34,513 nt of DNA. It comes from Acidimicrobiaceae bacterium. GTDB lineage: Bacteria; Actinomycetota; Acidimicrobiia; Acidimicrobiales; UBA8592. A model generated the notes under the pieces. It ran no database searches and had not been told where the DNA came from. It was given only the letters and a program-made list of their open reading frames with translations. Where the stretch lies: contig PBIQ01000014.1 in assembly GCA_002720485.1 (NCBI GenBank), positions 1 through 34,513 of the forward strand. The letters are read 5' to 3'. The translations under genes and the position numbers were made by a program. How positions within the stretch are numbered: position 1 is the first letter of the stretch; each line of letters starts with the position of its first letter. Of this stretch, positions 22,180-30,894 are shown piece by piece.

Positions 22180-23463
22180 ATGACTCAGAATGAGGCGATA
22201 GTCGAGAATGGAGCAGCAGAGAGAGTTTTCCGTCGAGGAGATGATTCAGCAATTCTGAGAATGTCAGAATCCGAGATTCAGGCTTACAAGCCTCTTGATG
22301 ACAGAAGAATGGTGGTCAATATGGGTCCACAGCACCCTTCGACTCACGGAGTGCTTAGGCTTTCACTTGAAATGGAAGGTGAAACAGTTCTCCGTAGCAA
22401 ACCTATCATTGGTTATCTCCATACTGGAATGGAAAAAACAGGCGAGCAATTAAGTTATCTGCAAGGTGCAACAAATGTCACTCGAATGGATTACTCGTCA
22501 CCCCTATTTAGTGAGTTAGCATTTTCACTCGCAACAGAAAAGCTTCTCGAAATTGAGGTACCAGAGCGGGCAAAATGGATTCGCATGTTGATGTGTGAAC
22601 TAAATCGTATGAGTTCGCATTTACTGTTCCAAGCAACCAACGGAATGGATATAGGGGCGGTTGGTGCAATGATTTATGGCTGGAGAGAGCGTGAAGAAGT
22701 TCTTAGACTTCTAGAGAAGATCACTGGATTACGAATGAATCATAACTACATCCGACCCGGAGGTGTTGCTGCTGATCTCCCAGATGGCTGGAGAGATGAT
22801 ACATTGCGAATTTTGTCTAACCTCCCTGAGAGGCTGGATGATTTCGATGGCCTTTTTACTGGGCAACCCATCTGGCATGAAAGGCTTCAAGGAGTAGGAG
22901 TAATCAACTCCGAAGAATGTATCGCCTTAGGCATTACTGGTCCTCTGCTCCGGTCAACTGGTTACGCGTGGGACTTAAGAAAAGATATTCCGTATCTTCA
23001 TTATGATCAGGTGGAATTTGATGTGCTCGTAGGAACATATGGTGACTGTTTCGACCGTTTTGCGATCCGACTTAATGAAATAAGAGAATCGATGCGAATC
23101 GTTTATCAAATTCTCGAAAAAATGCCAGATGGAGATTACAGAATTCAAGATAAAAAAGTCACTCCACCCCCACGTACTCGAATAGATGAGTCTATGGAAG
23201 CCCTTATCCACCATTTCAAAATATTTACAGAAGGTTTTAAAGTACCTGCCGGTGAAGTTTACGTTGCCGTTGAATCACCTCGTGGTGAACTTGGCTGCTA
23301 TATCGTGTCTGACGGTGGACCCAAACCATACAGAATGCACATTCGTGGTCCATCATTTACCAACCTCCAAGTGCTTCCCCATATGCTCCAAAATGCTTTG
23401 GTTGCCGATGCTGTAGCGGTCATTTCCACTGTTGATCCAATCATGGGTGAGGTTGACCGATGA
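22180..23463 (+). CDS. nuoD: NADH-quinone oxidoreductase subunit D
   Basis: 49-kDa-type subunit forming the quinone pocket with NuoB. Seen: NMGPQHPSTHGVLRL (conserved quinone-site His), GYLHTGMEK, TRMDYSSPLFSELAFSLA (quinone-site Tyr), ESPRGELGCYIVSDGG and the C-terminal DPIMGEVDR. I choose ATG 22180 (427 aa). An upstream in-frame ATG at 22093 would overlap the conserved end of nuoC by more than 70 bp and add a non-conserved leader, whereas 22180 has an AGGT-type site upstream. Confidence 0.96.
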   Translation: MTQNEAIVENGAAERVFRRGDDSAILRMSESEIQAYKPLDDRRMVVNMGPQHPSTHGVLRLSLEMEGETVLRSKPIIGYLHTGMEKTGEQLSYLQGATNVTRMDYSSPLFSELAFSLATEKLLEIEVPERAKWIRMLMCELNRMSSHLLFQATNGMDIGAVGAMIYGWREREEVLRLLEKITGLRMNHNYIRPGGVAADLPDGWRDDTLRILSNLPERLDDFDGLFTGQPIWHERLQGVGVINSEECIALGITGPLLRSTGYAWDLRKDIPYLHYDQVEFDVLVGTYGDCFDRFAIRLNEIRESMRIVYQILEKMPDGDYRIQDKKVTPPPRTRIDESMEALIHHFKIFTEGFKVPAGEVYVAVESPRGELGCYIVSDGGPKPYRMHIRGPSFTNLQVLPHMLQNALVADAVAVISTVDPIMGEVDR

Positions 23464-24071
23464 GCCGACTCAACGAAGAGAACTTAAGAATCGCCCGTCA
23501 GATTGTTTCCCGATACCCAAAGAAAAAATCTGCCCTGATTCCCTTACTGCACCTGTCACAAGAGCAAAATGGGATGGTAACCAACGAAGCTATGGAACAC
23601 ATAGCCGAACTTGTTGAAGTGACTCCGGCAGAAGTTCTAGGAACCTGCAGTTTCTATGAGATGTTTAAACGGCACCCTGTTGGCGAATACCAGATAAATA
23701 TTTGTCACGGAATTTCATGCCACCTCCTTGGTGCCGAGGATGTCCTAGAACATGCAGAAAAATCACTAGGTGTCAAAGAAGGCGAAATCACCCAAGATGG
23801 AAAATTTAGCTTTGAAGGAGTCGAATGCATTGCTGCATGCACAGAAGCTCCTTGTTTGCAAGTCAACTATCGATATGTGAACAGGGTTAGCTCTGATGAA
23901 TTTGATCAACTCGTAACCGATCTTAAAAACGGCCAGAATACACAGATTCCAAAGCACGGAACTCTCGCAAAAACCCGTCAAAATATTCAATCAGAGAAAC
24001 TAGCAGGCCCCTCAGAAGTTGAAAACGCTTCCCCACCAGTCTGGCTTCAACGAAATAAGGAAGACCAATGA
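23460..24071 (+). CDS. nuoE: NADH-quinone oxidoreductase subunit E
   Basis: 24-kDa-type subunit with the N1a [2Fe-2S] cluster. Ligands are Cys82 and Cys87 (NICHGISCHLLG) and Cys123 and Cys127 (ECIAACTEAP). The N-terminal helical bundle includes KKKSALIPLLHLSQEQNG. The 203-aa protein has a 40-residue hydrophilic C-terminal tail. ATGA overlap with nuoD. Confidence 0.95.
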   Translation: MSRLNEENLRIARQIVSRYPKKKSALIPLLHLSQEQNGMVTNEAMEHIAELVEVTPAEVLGTCSFYEMFKRHPVGEYQINICHGISCHLLGAEDVLEHAEKSLGVKEGEITQDGKFSFEGVECIAACTEAPCLQVNYRYVNRVSSDEFDQLVTDLKNGQNTQIPKHGTLAKTRQNIQSEKLAGPSEVENASPPVWLQRNKEDQ

Positions 24072-25387
24072 GTATTCCACTAATCACTACTAGCCGCTGG
24101 AATATTGAAGATGGGCATACCCTTGAGGGCTATTTACGAACGGGGGGGTATCAAGGCCTACGTCGAGCTCTTGAAATGACACCCGCTCAAGTTCATGAAG
24201 AGGTAAAAAAAGCATCGCTCCTTGGACGTGGAGGTGCCGGCTTTCCAGCTGGAATAAAGTGGGGCTTTCTCCCTCCAGACGTATGGCCCCGCTATCTAGT
24301 GGTCAATGGCGATGAATCAGAACCAGGGACATACAAGGACAGGCTCCTCATCGAACGTGACCCTCACCAATTAATTGAAGGCTGCGTAATAACCTGTTTC
24401 GCCTTGGGTCTATCACAGTGCTTCCTCTATGTCAGAGGCGAAATGGCACATGGGCAGGAACGAATCGCTTCAGCACTAAACGAAGCGTATGAACATGGAT
24501 ATGTTGGCAGAAATATTCTCGGTACAGAATTATCAGTAGATGTCGTTCTGCACTGGGGCGCAGGCGCATACATCGTTGGAGAAGAAACAGCACTAATCGA
24601 AAGCCTTGAAGGCAACCGAGGTATGCCTCGATTAAAACCTCCGTATTTCCCCGCTTCCATCGGACTCTACGGTAAGCCGACAATTGTGAATAACGTTGAA
24701 ACGCTTTCAAACATCCCATGGATTGTCGAACATGGAGGAGACGCTTTCGCAAAAATAGGAGCCGAGCAATCCACAGGGACAAGAATCTTTGCAGTTTCAG
24801 GCCACGTTCGAAACCCTGGAGTATTTGAAGTCGAATTTGGAACAACGACTTTCCGAGATCTCATTATGGGAGACCAATATGCTGGCGGCATTCGAGATGG
24901 CAATACGATAAAGGCATTTATCCCAGGAGGAGCTTCAGCTCCTTGGTTCTTCGAAGAACACTTAGATATACCACTAGAAAAAACAACAGTCGACAATGAA
25001 GGATCCATGCTTGGCTCTGGAGCAGTCGTAGTCATGGACGAAACAACAGACATCGTCAAAGCATGTCACAATGTAGTCCGGTTCTTCTCTCGAGAGTCGT
25101 GCGGAAAATGCACACCCTGCAGGGAAGGAACTAACTGGCTAGAAAAAATACTAGATCGAATTCTCAACGGGTACGGCCGCCCTGAAGACATAGATCTACT
25201 TCTCGACGTGTGTGACAATATAAGCCCAGGCATCTCATGGCCCCCTAAACAGACAACGATATGCCCGCTAGGGCCATCAGCAGTATCCCCAATCGCCTCT
25301 GCCCTCAAACGCTACAGGTCAGAGTTCGATGCCTATATTGCATCAAATACAGACACCCCAGTCACAGTTAACGGGGGGCGGGCATGA
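24068..25387 (+). CDS. nuoF: NADH-quinone oxidoreductase subunit F
   Basis: 51-kDa-type subunit that binds NADH and FMN and holds cluster N3. Seen: LLGRGGAGFPAGIKWGF, VNGDESEPGTYKDR, GAGAYIVGEETALIESLEG and ESCGKCTPCREGTNW (Cys345, 348, 351) with Cys399 as the fourth ligand. Length 439 aa. ATGA overlap with nuoE. With nuoE and nuoG present, the complex is a genuine NADH dehydrogenase, not the ferredoxin-type 11-subunit form. Confidence 0.97.
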   Translation: MSIPLITTSRWNIEDGHTLEGYLRTGGYQGLRRALEMTPAQVHEEVKKASLLGRGGAGFPAGIKWGFLPPDVWPRYLVVNGDESEPGTYKDRLLIERDPHQLIEGCVITCFALGLSQCFLYVRGEMAHGQERIASALNEAYEHGYVGRNILGTELSVDVVLHWGAGAYIVGEETALIESLEGNRGMPRLKPPYFPASIGLYGKPTIVNNVETLSNIPWIVEHGGDAFAKIGAEQSTGTRIFAVSGHVRNPGVFEVEFGTTTFRDLIMGDQYAGGIRDGNTIKAFIPGGASAPWFFEEHLDIPLEKTTVDNEGSMLGSGAVVVMDETTDIVKACHNVVRFFSRESCGKCTPCREGTNWLEKILDRILNGYGRPEDIDLLLDVCDNISPGISWPPKQTTICPLGPSAVSPIASALKRYRSEFDAYIASNTDTPVTVNGGRA

Positions 25388-27894
25388 CAGAGATTCAACA
25401 AGACTCAGACCTTATTTCCGTAACCATTGACGGACAAGAGGTAAAAGTAAAATCAGGAGAAGTGCTTATCGACGCTTGTGAGGAAGCTGGAGTTGACATT
25501 CCAAGATTTTGCTACCACAAACGTATGAGCCAAGTCGGTATGTGCCGAATGTGTATCGTGGAAGTCGATACCGGACGTGGCCCTTCACTACAACCAAGCT
25601 GCATGATGGATGTTAGCGAAGGCATGGTAATTGACACCCAATCTGAAGAAATCAAAAAGATCCAAGATGGAGTACTCGAGTTCCTTCTAATAAATCACCC
25701 ACTGGACTGCCCAGTATGTGACAAAGGAGGAGAATGCCCTCTACAAGATCAAACTATGGCGTATGGGCCTGGCGAAACCCGTTTCGTGGAAGAAAAAAGA
25801 CACTTTGAGAAACCCATACCCATTAATGACAATGTCTATCTTGACCGTGAACGATGCATTCTTTGCGACCGCTGTACCCGCTTCGCAGACGAAGTTGTGG
25901 GTGACCCCTTAATCCAATTCATTGATCGCGGAAACTCCACACAGGTTAATACTTTTCCAGAAGACCCATTTGCTTCTTACTTCAGCGGAAATATTGTTCA
26001 GCTCTGTCCTGTAGGAGCCTTAACGGCAAAACCATACCGCTTTAAAGCCCGCCCATGGGATTTAGAAGAAATTGAATCAACCTACCCTAACCCACTAGGG
26101 GACCGCATAGTAGTTCAATCCTCACGCGATCAAGTATTGCGCCTTCAAGGACTCGATAGTGAAGCCGTCAATTGGGGCTGGCTAAGTGACAAAGACCGTT
26201 TTTCATTTGAAGCATTCCAAAGCGAATACAGATTAGACAATCCACTTGTTCGAGGCGGTGGACTCAACAAAGCTGACAAATCCGGAACTGGCCTAGTTGC
26301 CGCATCATGGGCTGGAGCGATGAGCATAATCACCGAATCGTTAAACGGAGCTGACCCTGATCGTGTTGCTGTAATAGGAGGCGCTAGATTAACGAACGAA
26401 TCCCAATACGCATGGACCAAACTGGCAAAAGGAATTATAGGAACAGACCATGTCAGCGCTGACCTAGGAGATGACTTACAGCCCCATGTTCTCCTCGGAT
26501 TGCCCAGAGCAACCATCTCCGAAGCATGCCAGCCTAACAATACAATCGTTCTTCTTACGCCTGACCTTAAAGAAGAGTATGGGACACTGTTCATACGTCT
26601 CAGGGATGCGGCCAAAAATCTAGGTGTCAAAATTATTGAACTTTCCCCCATGAGAACGGCACTGTCAGCCGATGCAGCGGTTTCATTACACCCTCTGCCT
26701 GGAGAAATTGGAAACGTCGTGCAAGCTATCACTACTGGCGATATTCCTCGAGAAGTCGGAGGAATATCGGGGGAAGATCTTTCTCTAGCCCATTCCCACC
26801 TCAAAGACACGAATGTCTTCGTCATTGTGAGCCGCTCCTCCATGGGGCAGTCTGAAGAGCCAATTATCGAAGCACTCACCTCTCTTCAAGAAGTTGATAA
26901 CTGTCGGTTCCTCCCTCTTGTGCGTCGAGCGAATACCATGGGTGCTCTTGATATGGGGATGGCACCAGGACTTCTCCCAGGGCGGAACACTCTAAGTTCC
27001 GGATCTTCAGTATTTTCTGACATTTGGCCAAATCTGCCCACAGAATCGGGTGCCAACACAAAACAAATACTCCAAAAAGCAGCGGATGGAAACATCGATA
27101 CTCTTTTCCTTCTAGGAGCAGACCCACTAACAGATTTTCCAGACAAAGCACTAGCAAAAGCTGCCTTAGAAAGAACTAACACCATCATTTCGGTAGATCT
27201 ATTTGTTACACCATCAGTTTATGAATCTGATGTTGTCCTACCTGCAGCCTCCTTCCTCGAAGCTGATGGGTCACATACAAATGTAGAAGGTCGCATAACC
27301 TCTATTCGCCAGAAAATTACTCCTCCGGGAACGGCAAGGCCAGATTGGATGATAGCTGCCGAAATATCTCACCGATTAGGACATGATCTCGGAATTGACA
27401 CTCCAGAAGACATCTGGGAAGAGCTCAGTTCGCGTTCCGCCGTTCATGGAGGTCTTGACTACAGAAAGTTGGATCATCAACCCGACGGCCATCTCATAAC
27501 AGCAACAGGGCGCATTCCATTCATTCCAGCAGAGGAAAGGATAGAAACAAGGCCTGTTGATTCCTACGCTATGAGGCTAATCCTAGGAAGAAGAATGTTT
27601 GACCAAGGAACAGTTACGCAAATGTCACCATCTTTGACCCAATTAGCAGAAAAATCTGACCTCAGAATCAATCAATATGATTTCGAACGATTAGGAATCA
27701 CAGAAGGGGCACAGGTCGAAGTAACTTCCGGAGGAGCAAACATCTCCATCAGCGTGAAGGTGGACAATAGGGTGCCGAGATCCACAGCCTTGATCTATTC
27801 CAACCTAGAAGGCGCTGACCCACGCGAATTGCTCATCGAAGGAGCTCACAGCATCGACATACGAATAGACCCCACGGTTAAGGCAAGCGCATGA
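25384..27894 (+). CDS. nuoG: NADH-quinone oxidoreductase subunit G
   Basis: An 836-aa electron-wire subunit. N1b [2Fe-2S]: Cys43, 54, 57, 73. N5: His105, Cys109, 112, 118 in HPLDCPVCDKGGECPLQD. N4: Cys158, 161, 164 and 208. The remaining 600 residues are a degenerate molybdopterin-oxidoreductase domain. The segment after about 225, where E. coli and Thermus NuoG have four Cys for the extra N7 cluster, has no cysteines (DLEEIESTYPNPLGDR), so N7 is absent. ATGA overlap with nuoF. Confidence 0.96.
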   Translation: MTEIQQDSDLISVTIDGQEVKVKSGEVLIDACEEAGVDIPRFCYHKRMSQVGMCRMCIVEVDTGRGPSLQPSCMMDVSEGMVIDTQSEEIKKIQDGVLEFLLINHPLDCPVCDKGGECPLQDQTMAYGPGETRFVEEKRHFEKPIPINDNVYLDRERCILCDRCTRFADEVVGDPLIQFIDRGNSTQVNTFPEDPFASYFSGNIVQLCPVGALTAKPYRFKARPWDLEEIESTYPNPLGDRIVVQSSRDQVLRLQGLDSEAVNWGWLSDKDRFSFEAFQSEYRLDNPLVRGGGLNKADKSGTGLVAASWAGAMSIITESLNGADPDRVAVIGGARLTNESQYAWTKLAKGIIGTDHVSADLGDDLQPHVLLGLPRATISEACQPNNTIVLLTPDLKEEYGTLFIRLRDAAKNLGVKIIELSPMRTALSADAAVSLHPLPGEIGNVVQAITTGDIPREVGGISGEDLSLAHSHLKDTNVFVIVSRSSMGQSEEPIIEALTSLQEVDNCRFLPLVRRANTMGALDMGMAPGLLPGRNTLSSGSSVFSDIWPNLPTESGANTKQILQKAADGNIDTLFLLGADPLTDFPDKALAKAALERTNTIISVDLFVTPSVYESDVVLPAASFLEADGSHTNVEGRITSIRQKITPPGTARPDWMIAAEISHRLGHDLGIDTPEDIWEELSSRSAVHGGLDYRKLDHQPDGHLITATGRIPFIPAEERIETRPVDSYAMRLILGRRMFDQGTVTQMSPSLTQLAEKSDLRINQYDFERLGITEGAQVEVTSGGANISISVKVDNRVPRSTALIYSNLEGADPRELLIEGAHSIDIRIDPTVKASA

Positions 27895-29117
27895 TCTTCA
27901 GTGGATTAGACCCTCTCTTTCTGGGCGATGCGGGAACATTTGAAATGCTCCTTATTGTTCTACTCAAGGTACTTGTCGCATTCGCACTGCTTCTAGTATC
28001 CGTGATGCTTTATATCTGGTGGATGAGAAAATTTATAAGCGCTATGCAAAACAGAATCGGTCCAAGCAGAGCCGGCCCATTTGGTATTTTGCAAACACTC
28101 GCAGACGGCATCAAACTTTTCTTCAAAGAAGACCTGATTCCTAATAAATCTGACAAATTTGTATTTAAAATCGCCCCATTCTTTTCGCTAGTTCCCGCCC
28201 TCCTAGTGTTCTGCGTAGTTCCTGTCGCAGGGGACTTCAGTAGTGGCGGCAATGGAACAGTCACCTGGTTCGGAAATGAAACATTTGTTCAAGTTGCTGA
28301 CCCCCACGTAGGCATCCTCTTTGTTTTAGCAATGTCCTCCATAGCGGTCTACGGGATAATGCTTGCCGGATGGTCATCTGGGTCTAAATATCCTCTTCTC
28401 GGTTCAGTCCGAGCATCAGCACAAATGGTAAGTTACGAAGCTGCACTCGGGCTAGCCTTAATCGCTGTTTTACTTAAGAGTGGCACACTATCAACTCACG
28501 ATATAGCCCTCCAGCAAAACGGAGGAATCACAGATTGGGGCCTTGTAGTTACAGGATTTGTTCCATTCATTATTTTCTTTATCGCTACCACTGCCGAACT
28601 AAATTCACCGCCATTTGACCTAGTAGAGGCCGAGCAAGAATTAGTCGGTGGTTTCCACACTGAATACAGCTCGATAAGATTCGCTCTTTTCTTCATGGCA
28701 GAATTCATGAATGTAATCACTATGTCCGCTGTTATGGTGACTCTCTTTTTCGGAGGTCCAAGCGGATACTATCCGAGCTTTGGGCCTGCATGGCTTTGGG
28801 GTCTTTTATGGTTTGTTGGCAAAGTATTTATCTTTGTGTCTGTCTTTGTCTGGATGAGAGGAACCCTCCCTCGACCACGTTACGACCAACTAATGGACCT
28901 AGGTTGGAAGCTACTGATACCACTAGCTCTAGGTTGGGTATTGCTTATAGCTGCTCTTGATATTTTCGATGACAGGGGATTCGGTAGCGGACCAGCCCAA
29001 ATACTCATTGCAGCGATCTGTGTAGTCGCCATATTGGCCTTTGGCGCCTTGCTCATGATCGCCATCCTCAAAGGACAAAAGAAAAGAGAGCAAGAAGGTG
29101 AAGAGGTGTTCGGATGA
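27891..29117 (+). CDS. nuoH: NADH-quinone oxidoreductase subunit H
   Basis: A 408-aa multi-TM subunit linking the quinone site to the proton channels. Seen: MQNRIGPSRAGPFGILQTLADG, then FFKEDLIP, the ELNSPPFDLVEAEQELVGGF loop, followed by HTEYSSIRFALFF, and a GKVFIFVSVFVWMRGTLPR region. Normal family length plus a short basic tail. ATGA overlap with nuoG. Confidence 0.97.
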   Translation: MIFSGLDPLFLGDAGTFEMLLIVLLKVLVAFALLLVSVMLYIWWMRKFISAMQNRIGPSRAGPFGILQTLADGIKLFFKEDLIPNKSDKFVFKIAPFFSLVPALLVFCVVPVAGDFSSGGNGTVTWFGNETFVQVADPHVGILFVLAMSSIAVYGIMLAGWSSGSKYPLLGSVRASAQMVSYEAALGLALIAVLLKSGTLSTHDIALQQNGGITDWGLVVTGFVPFIIFFIATTAELNSPPFDLVEAEQELVGGFHTEYSSIRFALFFMAEFMNVITMSAVMVTLFFGGPSGYYPSFGPAWLWGLLWFVGKVFIFVSVFVWMRGTLPRPRYDQLMDLGWKLLIPLALGWVLLIAALDIFDDRGFGSGPAQILIAAICVVAILAFGALLMIAILKGQKKREQEGEEVFG

Positions 29118-29169
29118 AAAATCTAATGAACGAATTGCCTATAACAAGACTGAGAAAAGGTTTTTACCT

Positions 29170-29832
29170 ATGAGTATTCTTAATTTCTTTAAAGGCTTTG
29201 CCGTTACCTTTGGCAAACTTAACCATGCATCAAAATCAGGGAAAGTCGTCACAACAGAATACCCAGAAGAGAAACGCTCAAAACCAGCCCGCCTACACGG
29301 ACGCCATGTGCTCAACAAATATGAAGACGGAATGGAGAAATGCATAGGGTGTGAACTATGCGCTAGCGTCTGCCCAGCCAACTGCATATACGTCAGAGGG
29401 GCAGACAATGATCTAGAAAAACCCACCTCGCCAGGTGAGCGCTTTGGTTTCATATACGAAATCAATTATTTGAGGTGCATCCATTGTGACCTTTGCGTCG
29501 AAGCCTGTCCGACACAGGCCATAACAGAAACCAAATTATTCGAATTCTCATTTATGGACAGAGAACAAGCCATCTATACCAAAGATGAGCTTGTAGTCGC
29601 AGATGACGGAAAGCCACAAAATCTACCTTGGGAAGATTGGCGACAAGGAGAGGATGAACATACATCGGAATGGATGAGAGCAACATCCCCATCCGGTTCA
29701 GCTGATTTCGTAGGTTTAGTCCAGTGGGCCGGAGAATTAGGTTACGGTACCCGCAAACCAGAAAGCAGCCAGGGGCCAAACAACAGCAGCGAAACAGCGC
29801 CCGAACCCTCACCAGAAGAAGAGGTTCACTAA
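29170..29832 (+). CDS. nuoI: NADH-quinone oxidoreductase subunit I
   Basis: A 220-aa ferredoxin-like subunit with clusters N6a and N6b: CIGCELCASVCP (Cys58, 61, 64, 68) and CIHCDLCVEACP (Cys103, 106, 109, 113). ATG 29170 (MSILNFFKGFAVTFG) matches the normal amphipathic N-terminus; the open frame continues upstream into nuoH, but that leader is not family-like. The 52-bp gap from nuoH is the largest inside nuo. The C-terminal 80 residues are an acidic extension. Confidence 0.95.
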   Translation: MSILNFFKGFAVTFGKLNHASKSGKVVTTEYPEEKRSKPARLHGRHVLNKYEDGMEKCIGCELCASVCPANCIYVRGADNDLEKPTSPGERFGFIYEINYLRCIHCDLCVEACPTQAITETKLFEFSFMDREQAIYTKDELVVADDGKPQNLPWEDWRQGEDEHTSEWMRATSPSGSADFVGLVQWAGELGYGTRKPESSQGPNNSSETAPEPSPEEEVH

Positions 29833-30578
29833 TGGAAGCTGTGACTTTCTTTATAGCTGCCGGAGTAGCTCTAGCCGGAGCTTGTGGTGTAGTTCTATTT
29901 AGAAACCCTGTGCACGCAGCGTTGTCGCTTGTAGGAACACTCTTCGGGGTAGCTATTCACTTTATTAACCTCGAAGCTTATTTTTTAGCAGCAGTACAAG
30001 TGATCGTCTATGCAGGGGCAATAGTTATCCTGTTCTTATTCGTAATCATGCTTCTCGGAGTTGACCGAGCTGAGAGCATACGAACGGAACCCATTATCGG
30101 ACAACGTCATCTAGCGCTTCTAGCACTTGTAGCGCTCCTTACTTTCGGAGTGCTCATAGGGGTAGCTTCAAATGGAGAAGTTACTGGAGTACCTCCTCAA
30201 GAAGCCACTTATTCGCCGTTAGAAGGGGGGCTGTCAATAGACGAAGCGATAAAGGACAGTACTGGAAAAACAATTGCCCCGAAGGAAAATATTCGTGAAG
30301 TTGGAAGATCACTGTTTTCGACAAGGTATGTTTTCGCACTTGAAATAACTGCTCTCCTTCTGACTATTGCTGTGATAGGAGCTGTTGTCTTGACAAGAAG
30401 ACCTAAAGGAGAACCGGAACCTCTTCCAGAAGATGACCCACCTTCAATTATTCGAAATGCAGACAGTGATACCGGCCTCCATTTAACAAGTAATGAGGAT
30501 AATGACTCGATAGTTGATATGGAAGCGAACGAATCTGAAAAGCACTCTGCAGAAGAATCAGGAGTCTCCGGCGAATGA
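29832..30578 (+). CDS. nuoJ: NADH-quinone oxidoreductase subunit J
   Basis: A membrane subunit with five TM helices, beginning [23 protein letters not shown] 29832 overlaps the nuoI stop (TAATG). The [20 protein letters not shown] helix with the pi-bulge region is diagnostic. It is 248 aa, longer than E. coli NuoJ because of a 65-residue acidic C-terminal tail. The open frame reaches back to 29724, but that part overlaps nuoI and is Arg/Gln-rich shadow coding. Confidence 0.94.
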   Translation: MEAVTFFIAAGVALAGACGVVLFRNPVHAALSLVGTLFGVAIHFINLEAYFLAAVQVIVYAGAIVILFLFVIMLLGVDRAESIRTEPIIGQRHLALLALVALLTFGVLIGVASNGEVTGVPPQEATYSPLEGGLSIDEAIKDSTGKTIAPKENIREVGRSLFSTRYVFALEITALLLTIAVIGAVVLTRRPKGEPEPLPEDDPPSIIRNADSDTGLHLTSNEDNDSIVDMEANESEKHSAEESGVSGE

Positions 30579-30892
30579 TATTGGGACTATCAATTGGACC
30601 AGAATACTACCTTGCACTCTCAGCACTTCTTTTCACAATCGGTGCCGGTGGCCTTCTAATACGCCGTAACCCGTTGGTCATGTTCATGTGTATTGAATTG
30701 ATGCTAAATGCGGCAAATCTTGCTTTTATAAGTTTCGGTAAGGAAATGGGTGATCTTGGCGGACAACTATCTGTACTTTTCGTCCTCGTTGTTGCAGCAG
30801 CAGAGGTAGTAATAGGTTTAGCCATAGTCGTGGCAGTAATGCGAAGAAGGCCGAAAGCTTCAGTGGATGAAGTTTCGGTATTGAGGGGGTAG
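30575..30892 (+). CDS. nuoK: NADH-quinone oxidoreductase subunit K
   Basis: A 105-aa, three-TM MrpC-like subunit. The conserved membrane Glu residues occur in [17 protein letters not shown] and [20 protein letters not shown] overlap with nuoJ; 2 bp before the nuoL GTG. Confidence 0.97.
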   Translation: MILGLSIGPEYYLALSALLFTIGAGGLLIRRNPLVMFMCIELMLNAANLAFISFGKEMGDLGGQLSVLFVLVVAAAEVVIGLAIVVAVMRRRPKASVDEVSVLRG

Positions 30893-30894
30893 CT

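Noticed and set aside
29098-29169. N-terminal extension of nuoI into nuoH
   Set aside because: The leader is charged and not family-like; MSILNFFKGF at 29170 matches the expected N-terminus.
29724-29831. N-terminal extension of nuoJ
   Set aside because: It lies wholly within nuoI, is Arg/Gln-rich, and the true TM start is at the TAATG overlap at 29832.
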